From: Candidatus Atribacteria bacterium | GTDB lineage: Bacteria; Bipolaricaulota; Bipolaricaulia; UBA7950; UBA9294 | Direction: 5' to 3' | DNA: 38,608 bases | Assembly: GCA_004525685.1 (NCBI GenBank) | Contig: SPBW01000003.1 | Location: 1 to 38,608, forward strand | Shown: positions 22,322 to 31,983 of the stretch, in pieces | Position numbering within the stretch: the first letter of the stretch is position 1 | Layout: each line of letters starts with the position of its first letter | Translations under genes and position numbers: made by a program | Notes under the pieces: generated by a model | Database searches by the model: none | Seen by the model: the letters and a program-made list of their open reading frames with translations, nothing else | Told to the model about the DNA's origin: nothing

Positions 22322-23221
22322 ATGGGGATCTTGCTAGACGTCATCCTCCCCGTCTTCCTTGTCGGCGGATGCGGTTATCTGGTGGGGCGATCCGCTCGGA
22401 CAGACCCAGTGGTTCTCACACGAATTGTCTTCTATCTTCTCGGCCCTGCGCTGATCTTCCGATCGATCTACACATCCACGGTATCGTTTGACAGCGTCTT
22501 GTCGATCGGCGTGTTCATCATCCTGATCCAGGGCGTCCTGTTTGCCGTATCCCGCGTCGTTGGGCGAGTGCGCAAGTGGGACGGCGACTCTCAGGCAGCA
22601 GGATCTGTCGTACTTATGTTTGCCAACTGCGGCAATTATGGATTACCTGTGCTGCTCTTTGCGTTTGGAGAGGAGGGGTTTGCACTTGGCATTATCTACG
22701 TGCTCATTTCCGGCATGATGCAGGCCACCCTTGGCATCGGTGTGGCTTCTTGGCACAAGGGAGCATCTTGGAAGCACGGCCTGCTGCAGGTATTGCGGGT
22801 TCCCTATCTCTACGCGTTCTTGCTTGCCCTGCTCTTGCGGTCTGCAACCATAGAGCTTCCCCAGAGCTTGTTCCGAGCCGTTGATCTTCTGGCACAGGCG
22901 GCCATACCGGGGCAACTCCTTATGCTGGGGATTCAGCTGTCGCGTGTCAGGCTGCATCACTTCGGAGTCGATTCGATCTTCTTGAGTGTTCTGAAGCTGA
23001 CGATCCCACCAATCCTCGGATGGGCCGTAACGTCAGTTCTTGGCATCACGGGATTGTTGCAGGCCGTACTCATTGTGGAGGCCAGCATGCCCAGCGCAGT
23101 CAATGCGCTGATTCTTGCCACCCACTTCAGGCGAAACGTGGAGCTCGCTGCAACCACGGTCTTCTTGTCGACAATCATGAGCCTGGTCACGATTACGGTT
23201 CTGCTGAGCATCCTCAGGTAG
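22322..23221 (+). CDS. AEC-family (auxin efflux carrier-like) transporter
   Basis: Hydrophobic multispanning protein; LLDVILPVFLVGGCGYLVGR, FYLLGPALIFRSI, FANCGNYGLPVLLFAFGEEG. AGGAGG upstream of ATG 22322; the longer track ORF start is not preferred. Confidence 0.82.
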   Translation: MGILLDVILPVFLVGGCGYLVGRSARTDPVVLTRIVFYLLGPALIFRSIYTSTVSFDSVLSIGVFIILIQGVLFAVSRVVGRVRKWDGDSQAAGSVVLMFANCGNYGLPVLLFAFGEEGFALGIIYVLISGMMQATLGIGVASWHKGASWKHGLLQVLRVPYLYAFLLALLLRSATIELPQSLFRAVDLLAQAAIPGQLLMLGIQLSRVRLHHFGVDSIFLSVLKLTIPPILGWAVTSVLGITGLLQAVLIVEASMPSAVNALILATHFRRNVELAATTVFLSTIMSLVTITVLLSILR

Positions 23222-23259
23222 TTTGCGGGGGCTGCGGTCGCCTCCTATACTCCACGCCT

Positions 23260-25296
23260 ATGGCCAAGGCAATTGGGATCGACATCGGCGGTACCTTCAT
23301 AGATCTCGTTGTCTCCGACGAATCGGGACTTCGGCTGTTCAAGTTTGCTTCTACTCCCGACGCTCCAGAACGCGGCGTGTTGGAGGCGTTGGACACGCTG
23401 ATCTCTCAAGGCGTCTTTGCAGCAGCAGAAGTGAGTCGTATCGCCCATGGATCGACTGTGGCCACCAACGCGCTTCTGGAGGGGGCGTGGGCCAGGACCG
23501 CGCTTCTTACCACACGTGGGTTTCGAGACGTTCTCGAAATCGGCCGCCAGAATCGAGCGCATCTCTATGACTTGAATGTTGATCGTCCGGATCCCATCGT
23601 GTCTCGAGATCTCCGGTTTGAGAACTCTGAGCGGTTGGACTCTCGGGGGCAGGTGCTTCGCGGCTTGGACGAGGCTGAGCTCGATGCCGTTGCTAGCAGT
23701 CTAATCGACGCGAACGTTGAAGCCGTCGCCGTCATGTTCCTGTTCTCGTATCTCAATCCCGAACATGAGCGGGCGGCGCGGGATCTGCTGGAGAGCAAAC
23801 TAGGGTGCCCGATTACGCTATCCAGTGACGTGTTGCCCGAGTTTCGAGAATATGAGCGGGCGTCAACGACGGCGGTGTGCGCGTCACTGCGTCCTGTGAT
23901 TGAGCGCTACATGCGCAATCTTGCCCTGAAGTCGGCCGACATGGGGATTGCCCCTGAATGGCAGATCATGCAATCCAACGGCACCGTCATCAGTGCAACA
24001 CAGGCTCAGAACGAGCCTGTGAGAATCCTCTTGTCTGGTCCGGCAGCAGGTGTCCAAGGAGCCAAGACAATTGGCCAGCTGACGGGGTGCCTCAATCTGA
24101 TCACCATGGATCTTGGTGGAACCAGTTGTGATGTCGCGTTGATCCAAGAAGGAGAGATTGGACAGACGACGACAGGAGCTGTCGGAGAACATCCCGTTGC
24201 CGTTCGGATGAACGAGATTCATACCATTGGCGCGGGAGGCGGAAGCATCGCCTGGATTGATGAAGGAGGCGCTCTGCGTGTCGGACCAAGAAGCGCAGGC
24301 GCGGTTCCCGGGCCTGCATGCTATGGCCGCGGTGGCCAGCTTCCGACAGTGAGCGATGCGCACGCCGTGCTTGGGCACCTTCTTCCAGACTTGCCTCTGG
24401 GGGGCTCTCTTTCTTTGGATATTCAGAAGGCGAAGGACGCCATCCGGTCAATTGCCGAGCCACTGGGACTTTCACTCGAGAGAGCGGCGTTGGGAATTCT
24501 GAACGTGGCGGATGCGGCGATGGAACGGGCTGTGCGCGTCATCTCTGTGGAGCGGGGGTACGATCCTCGGCAGTTCTCTCTGTTGGCATTCGGTGGAGCC
24601 GGTCCGCTTCACGCTGTCTCGATCGCGCGGCGACTCTCGATTCCACAAGTCATTGTTCCTGCTGCTGCGGGAGTGCTGTCTGCGATGGGCTTGCTGACGT
24701 GCGAAGTGGGCAGGGACTACGGCCGAAGCATTCTTCGATCGATGTCGGATCTTTCGCCCTCCTCACTCATGGATGGATTGAGGGACCTTGAAGCACGCGG
24801 CCTGAGCGAGTTGAACGCTGAGGGCATCGACGAGACAACGCTTCGGCGCGAGATCTCCGGTGATCTTCGATATCTTGGACAGTCGCATGAGCTGAATGTT
24901 CGAATCACTCCTGGGGCGGGTTTTGAGCTCTCGGCTGTGGATATTGAGACGTGGGTGGAGTCCTTCCATAACGAGCATGAATCACGCTTCGGACACGCGT
25001 CTCGTGACGAAGGCGTGGAGTTGGTGGCGTTGCGTCTTCGAATAACAGCGCCTCCGGCGTTCTCTCAACCGCGCGTGCGACTCGAAGGGCAGTTGCTCAC
25101 GCATCGAGAGATGCCCGTGTGGTTTAATGGGAGCGGCCCAGTCGTGTCGCAGGTCATCGATCGCCGCGGACTAGAGAGCCAGGCTCGCATTGTCGGCCCT
25201 GCGGTGCTGTGGGGTATCGATGCCACTCTGATTGTGCCTCCAGGAGTCGAAGGGATGTGCGATGACATGGGAACGATCGTGCTGGAGGTCGCATGA
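23260..25296 (+). CDS. Hydantoinase/oxoprolinase family protein, subunit A (HyuA-like)
   Basis: MAKAIGIDIGGTFIDLVV, HGSTVATNALLEG, GPAAGVQGAK, DLGGTSCDVALI, GAGGGSIAWIDEGGALRVGPRSAGAVPGPACYGRGG. Confidence 0.93.
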   Translation: MAKAIGIDIGGTFIDLVVSDESGLRLFKFASTPDAPERGVLEALDTLISQGVFAAAEVSRIAHGSTVATNALLEGAWARTALLTTRGFRDVLEIGRQNRAHLYDLNVDRPDPIVSRDLRFENSERLDSRGQVLRGLDEAELDAVASSLIDANVEAVAVMFLFSYLNPEHERAARDLLESKLGCPITLSSDVLPEFREYERASTTAVCASLRPVIERYMRNLALKSADMGIAPEWQIMQSNGTVISATQAQNEPVRILLSGPAAGVQGAKTIGQLTGCLNLITMDLGGTSCDVALIQEGEIGQTTTGAVGEHPVAVRMNEIHTIGAGGGSIAWIDEGGALRVGPRSAGAVPGPACYGRGGQLPTVSDAHAVLGHLLPDLPLGGSLSLDIQKAKDAIRSIAEPLGLSLERAALGILNVADAAMERAVRVISVERGYDPRQFSLLAFGGAGPLHAVSIARRLSIPQVIVPAAAGVLSAMGLLTCEVGRDYGRSILRSMSDLSPSSLMDGLRDLEARGLSELNAEGIDETTLRREISGDLRYLGQSHELNVRITPGAGFELSAVDIETWVESFHNEHESRFGHASRDEGVELVALRLRITAPPAFSQPRVRLEGQLLTHREMPVWFNGSGPVVSQVIDRRGLESQARIVGPAVLWGIDATLIVPPGVEGMCDDMGTIVLEVA

Positions 25297-26927
25297 ATCC
25301 AGCGCCCAATCGAGTTGACGCAATTAGCCTTGAGGTGTTGCGCAATGCCATTTCTGCCATTGCAGACGAGATGAACGCCAACCTTGTCCGTACGGCATAT
25401 AGCCCCAACATCAAAGAGCGGCGGGACTGTTCCAGCGCAGTGTTTGACGCCCACGGCCAGATGGTCGCTCAAGCAGAATCAATTCCCGTCCATCTAGGTG
25501 CGATGCCCTACTCCGTTCAAGCGGCAATCAGGCACGTGAAGGCGTTTGCGCCTGGCGATGTCGTTGTGCTCAATGACCCCTATGCCGGGGGGGCGCACCT
25601 TCCCGATATCACCTTTGTCGCGCCCGTGTTCATGGATGATCGACTGATTGCATTTGTTGCCAATCGGGCGCATCACGCCGATGTAGGTGGCAAGGAACCA
25701 GGAAGCTTGGCCGGCGACACGGTGGAGATCTATCAAGAGGGGTTGCGGATTCCACCCATCCGGCTATGGGAAGAAGGCACCTTGCACGAGGATCTGTTGC
25801 AGTTGATCCTGGCCAACGTGCGTACGCCTGACGAGCGATGGGGCGACTTGCGAGCACAGAAAGCAGGTTGCGCGATCGGCATCGAGCGATTGCGAGCCCT
25901 GTGTCTTCGCGAAGGAGAAGCTGTACTTGCTGATGCCATGGCGGCGGTGTTGGATTACTCGGAGCGTCGCATGCGCCATCAAATTGCGCAGCTACCAGAC
26001 GGCGAGGCCTCGTTTGAAGATGCGCTCGACAACGACGGCATTTCCGATGATAGGATCCCCATTTGCGTCCACGTCAAGATCCAGGGTGATCGGATCGGTG
26101 TCGATTTCCGTGGCACGGCCAAGCAGGTGCGCGGGCCAGTTAATGCTGTACTGGCAGTGACTGCTTCAGCTACGTATTTCGCAATACGAGCGTTTGCTGA
26201 TCCTGACATTCCGCCGAACTCGGGGTGCTTTCGCCCCATCGAGATCACCGCAGCGGAAGGCAGCGTGGTCAATGCCTGCCTACCTGCTCCCGTAGTTGGC
26301 GGGAATCTAGAGACATCGCAGCGAATTGTCGATGTCATTCTTGGAGCACTCGGCAAACTCGTGCCAGAGCAGTCGATGGCGGCTTGCCAAGGTTCGATGA
26401 ACAACCTAGCCATCGGTGGGCTTGATCCCCGAACAGAGAAGCCATTTACGTTGTATGAGACGATGGCTGGTGGATTTGGAGGGCGGCGTACCAAGGATGG
26501 AATCGACGGCATCCATTCGCACATGACCAATACCCTGAATACGCCTGTTGAGGCATTGGAGACGAGCTATCCACTTCGTGTGGAGCGCTACGAATTGCGC
26601 CCTGGTACAGGCGGCGAAGGGCAGTTTCGCGGCGGGCTTGGTATTCGCCGTGACATGACTTGCTTGGCAGAGAGTGCTCGCGTGTCATTCCTGACAGATC
26701 GCCGTCTCACACGGCCCTATGGTGTAGAAGGCGGAGAGCCCGGCGCGCTTGGTAGGAATGTGCTTATTCGAGGCGGTCAAGAGGTTGATCTGCCTTCGAA
26801 AGGCACAGCCACTCTGCACCAAGGTGATACCATCAGTATTCAAACACCCGGTGGCGGAGGATTCGGGCTACGATCCGCACGATCGCAAGCGTCCATCGAG
26901 CGAGATCAACGCGAAGGCAGGATCTAG
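25293..26927 (+). CDS. Hydantoinase B/oxoprolinase family protein (HyuB-like)
   Basis: IKERRDCSSAVFDAHGQMVAQAESIPVHLGAMP, GDVVVLNDPYAGGAHLPDITFVAPVF, PGGGGFG C-terminus; ATGA overlap with HyuA. Confidence 0.93.
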   Translation: MNPAPNRVDAISLEVLRNAISAIADEMNANLVRTAYSPNIKERRDCSSAVFDAHGQMVAQAESIPVHLGAMPYSVQAAIRHVKAFAPGDVVVLNDPYAGGAHLPDITFVAPVFMDDRLIAFVANRAHHADVGGKEPGSLAGDTVEIYQEGLRIPPIRLWEEGTLHEDLLQLILANVRTPDERWGDLRAQKAGCAIGIERLRALCLREGEAVLADAMAAVLDYSERRMRHQIAQLPDGEASFEDALDNDGISDDRIPICVHVKIQGDRIGVDFRGTAKQVRGPVNAVLAVTASATYFAIRAFADPDIPPNSGCFRPIEITAAEGSVVNACLPAPVVGGNLETSQRIVDVILGALGKLVPEQSMAACQGSMNNLAIGGLDPRTEKPFTLYETMAGGFGGRRTKDGIDGIHSHMTNTLNTPVEALETSYPLRVERYELRPGTGGEGQFRGGLGIRRDMTCLAESARVSFLTDRRLTRPYGVEGGEPGALGRNVLIRGGQEVDLPSKGTATLHQGDTISIQTPGGGGFGLRSARSQASIERDQREGRI

Positions 26928-27385
26928 TACAGGCTGGCTGGTACGGGCTCTGTCACGAGTATGGCTTCCCACTCGAAGGCGTAGGCTGTTCCATCGATCG
27001 ATTGCGTTCCTTCTCCTGACATGGTTGTCTGATCGAATTGCCCGTCGATGTCGAATTCAACCGTTGGCTGAGATGGGACTAATGGGTTGGGCCCACGTGC
27101 AATCAGAGACATGTTTACACTTCGGGCGCCACCCTGGATGATGGGAATCTCGAACGTCGATCCAGCATGGCTGGGGAGCGTCACCGTGCCTGTGACTTCT
27201 TTATCTTCGTGTAGAAGAGACATCGAGAAAGAGTAGACAAAACCCGCTGCAGGCCCTGATGTCCACTCCATCGTTCCCGTCCATGTCCCCGTGATGTTGA
27301 TGGGAGCCGAGAAGAAACAACCCCAGAAGAACAGGCAACTGACGAGTAGTACACGGGCAACGAGTGCCTTCTGCCATGTGCTCAT
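26924..27385 (-). CDS. Small putative lipoprotein, function unknown
   Basis: N-terminal signal MSTWQKALVARVLLVSCLFFWGC with lipobox-like FWGC; beta-rich GTWTGTMEW... body. Start chosen at MSTWQ rather than the far-upstream ATG of the 261-aa ORF. Confidence 0.6.
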   Translation of the reverse strand: MSTWQKALVARVLLVSCLFFWGCFFSAPINITGTWTGTMEWTSGPAAGFVYSFSMSLLHEDKEVTGTVTLPSHAGSTFEIPIIQGGARSVNMSLIARGPNPLVPSQPTVEFDIDGQFDQTTMSGEGTQSIDGTAYAFEWEAILVTEPVPASLY

Positions 27386-27498
27386 GATCCACCTCGCCCT
27401 ATCTTCGCCTGTTCTTGCGAACAGTGCAGCGACCTGGGTGGCATCTTGATGGGACGCTTGGCACCTGCTGCGACAGGCGCGCGATGGTTGTTGATTTG

Positions 27499-27504
27499 TA
27501 TAAT
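27499..27504 (+). promoter_or_regulatory. Candidate -10 element (TATAAT) upstream of the Fpg-like gene
   Basis: Consensus TATAAT 21 nt before the ATG; no good -35 at 17-nt spacing. Confidence 0.4.
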
Positions 27505-27524
27505 CCGAGGCGGAGGTCTTCAAC

Positions 27525-28373
27525 ATGCCCGAGTTGCCGGAACTGGTAGTGATGCAGGAGGTTCTAACGGAAAGGATTCTCGGCCGCCGGATTGCTGCGG
27601 TGAGGGCCTTGCACCCAGGCATTCTCAAGACCGTTGAGCCGGGGATAGATTCGCTGGTGGGACAAAGCTTCTCGTCGATCTCGCGTCGAGGAAAACACCT
27701 CATCTTCACAGTAGCCGATGAGCTTCATCTGGTCATGCACCTCATGCTCGCTGGGCGCTTGATTATCTGCCAATCAAACACCAAGGCGACCAAAGCGTCC
27801 GGCTGCTCTATCACGTTTGAGGATGGGGAAGACTTGCGCATCATCGAGAATGCGACGATTCGCCGTGTTCGCGTCCACGTGGTCCGCGATCCGTCCGATG
27901 TCGAGTCCATTGCCAAGGCCGGCATCGAGCCATTGTCCGATGCATTCATGCTTGAGTATCTGTCGAAGCACGTCCTTGAGCGAAGGCGGGAACTGAAGAA
28001 GCTGCTGACGGATCAGACGATCATTGCCGGCATTGGCTCAGCCTATGCGGACGAGATTCTGTTCGATGCCAAGCTGTCGCCCATTCGATATGGGACGACG
28101 ATGCATGAGAAGGAGATCGAACGGCTGTATGCGTCCATCCAGTCTGTCTTGCGCTGGGCGATTGACGCCATTCGCGCCGAAGCGGGTGGGGCGACCGTGA
28201 CGCCGCATGAGCGTCCGTTTGCTCGAGTCTATCAGCGAAGTGAATCTCCCTGCCCCGACTGCGGAACCAAGATCACTGAGATCCGATACGCACAGACCAA
28301 GACCTATTATTGCCCCAGCTGTCAATCTCAAGGCAACGCACTACGGGATCGTAGATCTTGGATCACGCGCTGA
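27525..28373 (+). CDS. Fpg/Nei-family DNA glycosylase (formamidopyrimidine-DNA glycosylase-like)
   Basis: N-terminal MPELPEL, RRGKHLIF (beta-elimination lysine), GIGSAYADEIL H2TH region, C-terminal zinc finger CPDC...CPSCQ. Confidence 0.9.
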   Translation: MPELPELVVMQEVLTERILGRRIAAVRALHPGILKTVEPGIDSLVGQSFSSISRRGKHLIFTVADELHLVMHLMLAGRLIICQSNTKATKASGCSITFEDGEDLRIIENATIRRVRVHVVRDPSDVESIAKAGIEPLSDAFMLEYLSKHVLERRRELKKLLTDQTIIAGIGSAYADEILFDAKLSPIRYGTTMHEKEIERLYASIQSVLRWAIDAIRAEAGGATVTPHERPFARVYQRSESPCPDCGTKITEIRYAQTKTYYCPSCQSQGNALRDRRSWITR

Positions 28374-28488
28374 GATCCTGCTTCGCAGGGTTCCTAAACT
28401 CAGAGAACGAATGACTGTCTCTCCTTCTCCGGTTTCGGATGAGAGTCACTTCTGTCGTCTGTCCTTCTAGACCTCGGCAACACGCGTT

Positions 28489-29751
28489 CTAGAGCTGGAT
28501 GGATTCGCTGATAGGACGGCGATCCCATTCGGGACTTCGAGGAATGATCTGTCCTGCCTTCATCACCCAATTGACGTTGGCCAACGCGGTGATATCAGCG
28601 AGGGGATTGCGCTCAACGCGAATGAGGTCTGCGATCTTGCCGGGTTCAACTGTGCCCAGATTGTGCTCCTGTCCAAGCGCTTCAGCGCCGATACGTGTCG
28701 CTGACTCGATCGCCTCTGTGGGCGTCAGTCCCAACTGGACCATGTAGCCAATCTCTTCGTGTAGAAGCGCCCAGGGAAAATCGGACATGACGAAGTCTGT
28801 TCCAGCTGCCATTCGGACACCGTGCTTTCTTGCCAGTGCGATCGTTTCGGGGAGCTGATCGACACATCGCTGGAACCATCGTTCACTTTCTTCCAAGTCA
28901 TTGGCATCGCCCCACGGGAACTTCTCTGGAGTCCCTTTCCAGCGCTTAAGGCGAGCCGCAAGATCGTGCTTCACCCACAGTGTGGGGACAAGAATGATGG
29001 ACTTCTCTGTCATGAGCTGCATGGTCGCTTCGTCTATGCAGCTGCCATGTTCGATGACATCGACTCCAGCTCTGGCCGCCATGCCCGTGGTGACGAAGTT
29101 CGCAGCATGGATGGCCACGCGTAGGCCCAATCGGTGTGCCTCATCGACACCGGCGTCAATCTCTGCTTGGCTGAACTCGGGATACTCGGTGCGATGCGAC
29201 GTGAGTAGCTTGATGAAGTCGGCGCCCGCTCTTCGCTCTTCACGAACGGCGTGCCTTATGGCCGAAGGCGTATCGACTTGATGTACGGCACTGGGATCGC
29301 CCGAGCCATGTCCGCCCGTCATGCAGATGCCCTTGCCTGATGTGAAGATGCGCGGACCTATCATCTGTCCACGTTCGATGGCCGTGCGCAGTGCTAGATT
29401 CATGCGCGGACCGCAGACATCGCGAACCGTCGTGATCCCCGCCTGGAGTGCGCTGCGCAGATTGCGTGCAGCAATGATGGTCATGTAGACCGTCGGATCC
29501 CCTTTCGGCGGAATGGGGATGAATTCCTGTGCCGAGACATGTACATGCGCATCGATCAATCCGGGAAGTAGCCACTGGCCGTACGCGTCGATGATGTCTG
29601 CGCCTTCAGGAATGTGGATCATGTCCTCTGAACCGACAGACACGACGCGATCATCCTCGATCATGACGATCGCGTTCTCCAAAGGAGGAGCTCCGGTTCC
29701 ATCGATCAGTGTCGCATGAGTGATGGCTATGAGTCTGGGCTGCGGTGACAT
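28489..29751 (-). CDS. Amidohydrolase family protein (imidazolonepropionase/prolidase-like)
   Basis: GQWLLPGLIDAHVHV metal motif, KLLTSH, VAIHAAN, GVDVIEHGS, MAAGTDF; start MSPQPR preceded by GGAGGAG. Confidence 0.85.
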   Translation of the reverse strand: MSPQPRLIAITHATLIDGTGAPPLENAIVMIEDDRVVSVGSEDMIHIPEGADIIDAYGQWLLPGLIDAHVHVSAQEFIPIPPKGDPTVYMTIIAARNLRSALQAGITTVRDVCGPRMNLALRTAIERGQMIGPRIFTSGKGICMTGGHGSGDPSAVHQVDTPSAIRHAVREERRAGADFIKLLTSHRTEYPEFSQAEIDAGVDEAHRLGLRVAIHAANFVTTGMAARAGVDVIEHGSCIDEATMQLMTEKSIILVPTLWVKHDLAARLKRWKGTPEKFPWGDANDLEESERWFQRCVDQLPETIALARKHGVRMAAGTDFVMSDFPWALLHEEIGYMVQLGLTPTEAIESATRIGAEALGQEHNLGTVEPGKIADLIRVERNPLADITALANVNWVMKAGQIIPRSPEWDRRPISESIQL

Positions 29752-29875
29752 GACGCACTCCTCCTTGGCTGCAAGCAAACGCTACTGCCGGGATCCAACC
29801 AGATCAAGCCGAGAACTGCTTGACCACTCGGAGAACGCAGGGATTCGATATCGCCGCTTGTCCGAAAGATGGGTG

Positions 29876-30901
29876 CTAGCAGATTCTCGGGACGGGGTCA
29901 CCGAGGGGCATGTCCAGGAATCGGCGACCGCCGACATCCGTCGTCACGACGACACGGCCAGGATAATCGATACTGACATGTCCGATGATGGCTGCATCAC
30001 AGCCCAGCGGATGTCGCTGCAGCGTCTCCAGAATCTGAGGAGCGACAGCCGGATCGACGATGAGCACGGCCTTGCCTTCGTTGGCGACCTCAAGCGGCGA
30101 GATGCCGAGAAGATCAGAGAGCGCTTGGACGGCATCTCGGATGGGAATGTCTGACTGCTGGATCTCCACGGTCATGTGCGACTTGCGAGCCATTTCATTG
30201 AGTGCTGCTGCCAATCCGCCACGCGTCGGATCCTTCATTGCGTGGATTCCGCCCAACGGGAGAATCGTCTGGATCATCGGCCAGATCGAGGCCACATCAG
30301 ATACGAGTTCTGTCTCCAGATGGAATTCCTCGCGAGCGGCAAGAAGCGCCATGCCATGATCGCCCAGCGTGCCGGAGACAATCACGACGTCTCCAGGGCG
30401 AGCGCCCGCGTCACCGATGGCCGGATCAGCAAGGCCGATGCCCGTCGTGTTGATGACGATACCATCCAGCTCGCCGCGTCCCATCACCTTGGTGTCCCCA
30501 CAAATAAGCGCTGCCTCGGAGCCAATCAGTGTTTCAGCAAACGACTGTACAATGCGATCAATATCTGCGATAGGGAAGTCCTCTTCGATGATGACGGCCA
30601 AACTCAAGGCGAGTGGTTTCGCGCCCATGACAGCCAGATCATTGAGCGTGCCGGCCGCGGCCAAGGTTCCGATGTTGCCGCCCGGGAAGAAGATCGGCTT
30701 GACCACGTGACTGTCTGTTGTCATCACCAATTCACCCGATGTGGGGAGAGCAATCGTGGCACCGTCATCCATGTCGGACAGGTTGATGCGTCCGGCAGAC
30801 GATGCCGCGAAGTGAGGCAACACATGCTCTGCCAGAAGCTTACCCATCAATTCGCCGCCAGCGCCATGCAACGGGGAAATGCGATCATCGGTGTGTGTCA
30901 T
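29876..30901 (-). CDS. hypE: [NiFe] hydrogenase maturation protein HypE
   Basis: ISPLHGAGGELMGKLL, GDTKVMGRGELDGIVINTTGIG, DPTRGGLAAALNEMA, C-terminal PRIC. Confidence 0.96.
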   Translation of the reverse strand: MTHTDDRISPLHGAGGELMGKLLAEHVLPHFAASSAGRINLSDMDDGATIALPTSGELVMTTDSHVVKPIFFPGGNIGTLAAAGTLNDLAVMGAKPLALSLAVIIEEDFPIADIDRIVQSFAETLIGSEAALICGDTKVMGRGELDGIVINTTGIGLADPAIGDAGARPGDVVIVSGTLGDHGMALLAAREEFHLETELVSDVASIWPMIQTILPLGGIHAMKDPTRGGLAAALNEMARKSHMTVEIQQSDIPIRDAVQALSDLLGISPLEVANEGKAVLIVDPAVAPQILETLQRHPLGCDAAIIGHVSIDYPGRVVVTTDVGGRRFLDMPLGDPVPRIC

Positions 30902-31983
30902 GGGAGCTCGCGACCTCCGTAGCGGAACCAAATGCTGCATGCCCCTTCAGAGCCAACCATGCAGGGGCCGACGGGAGTCAACGGCGTGCAGCGTGTCCCA
31001 AACAGCGGGCAATCAGTTGGCGTGGCTCGGGCGGTTAACACATCAGCGCACCGACACCCGGGAATGTCTTCATCACCCGTCACGCCTTCGATTTGGAATC
31101 TCGCTCGTGCATCAAACTGGGAGAATTCGGGACGCAGGCGAACGCCCGAGTTAGGAATCGTCCCGATCCCTCGCCAACGGACATCGGCAGATTCGAACAC
31201 CGTCTCGATCAGGAGCTGCGCCACCGTGTTCCCTTCATCAGCAACAGCGCGGGGGAACCCGTTCTCCACGAATCCCTTGCCATCACGAATCTGCCTGAGA
31301 ATGAGTGCGATTGCATAAAGAATATCAAGCGGCTCAAACCCGCCGACAACGACCGGAATCTCAAACTTGCCGAGATGTTGCCGATACGGAGCGAGTCCGA
31401 GGATTGTCGAGACGTGACCGGGAGCCAAATACCCGTCGATGTTCGTGCCCGGCATGCCAAGTAGCACGCCCATGGCTTCAGGGATCTTCTTGTGCGAGAC
31501 GAGAACCGATAGGTTTGCAGGCGGATCATCAAGCAGAATGGCTGCGGTCATCGGCGTTGTCGTCTCGAAGCCGACGGCGAAGAACACAACTTGTCGGTCC
31601 GTTTCTCGCGCAATCCTGACGGCTTCGTCTGTAGATAGAACCACGCGAATGTCGCATCCCTTGGAGCGTGCTTGTTCCAGTGTCAGCCGAGTGCCAGGCA
31701 CGCGCGTCATATCGCCGAACGTGCAGAGGATGGCACCCGCCTCAGCAATCTGAACGGCGGCATCGATATCGGCAGTTGGTGTTACGCAGACGGGGCAGCC
31801 AGGCCCCTCTAGGACTTCGACGGTATCTGGCAGAAAGCGACGCAACCCATGTTGCGTAATCGCCATCTCGTGCGTGCCGCACACATGAACGATTTTGACC
31901 GGCCTCGGCGGAGCGAGAATGGCAATGGCATCCGCCAGCTGGCGTGCACGAACAGGATCTGAAAGCTGAAACGGCCGTGCCAT
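30898..31983 (-). CDS. hypD: [NiFe] hydrogenase maturation protein HypD
   Basis: VHVCGTHEMAITQHGLR, GPGCPVCVTP, FGDMTRVPGT, FFAVGFETTTP, GFEPLDIL, C-terminal Cys cluster; 4-nt overlap with hypE. Confidence 0.97.
   Translation of the reverse strand: MARPFQLSDPVRARQLADAIAILAPPRPVKIVHVCGTHEMAITQHGLRRFLPDTVEVLEGPGCPVCVTPTADIDAAVQIAEAGAILCTFGDMTRVPGTRLTLEQARSKGCDIRVVLSTDEAVRIARETDRQVVFFAVGFETTTPMTAAILLDDPPANLSVLVSHKKIPEAMGVLLGMPGTNIDGYLAPGHVSTILGLAPYRQHLGKFEIPVVVGGFEPLDILYAIALILRQIRDGKGFVENGFPRAVADEGNTVAQLLIETVFESADVRWRGIGTIPNSGVRLRPEFSQFDARARFQIEGVTGDEDIPGCRCADVLTARATPTDCPLFGTRCTPLTPVGPCMVGSEGACSIWFRYGGRELP

Noticed and set aside
23020-23259. 80-aa N-terminal extension of the HyuA ORF in the track
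   Set aside because: Lies inside the AEC transporter coding sequence; the canonical MxxxIGIDIGGTF start is at 23260.
27386-27709. Upstream part of the 261-aa minus ORF
   Set aside because: Antisense to the Fpg 5' end and promoter; the lipoprotein signal peptide clearly begins at MSTWQ (27385).
28374-28488. Possible terminator hairpin (cctgc-ttc-gcagg) after the Fpg-like gene
   Set aside because: Only a 5-bp stem with no U-tract; too weak to call.
29779-29875. Possible tRNA or small RNA in the gap between hypE and amidohydrolase
   Set aside because: No cloverleaf, T-loop (GGTTCRA) or CCA-adjacent acceptor pairing could be built by eye.
30176-30922. 248-aa plus-strand ORF opposite hypE
   Set aside because: Antisense to an unambiguous HypE; composition looks like mirrored coding sequence.
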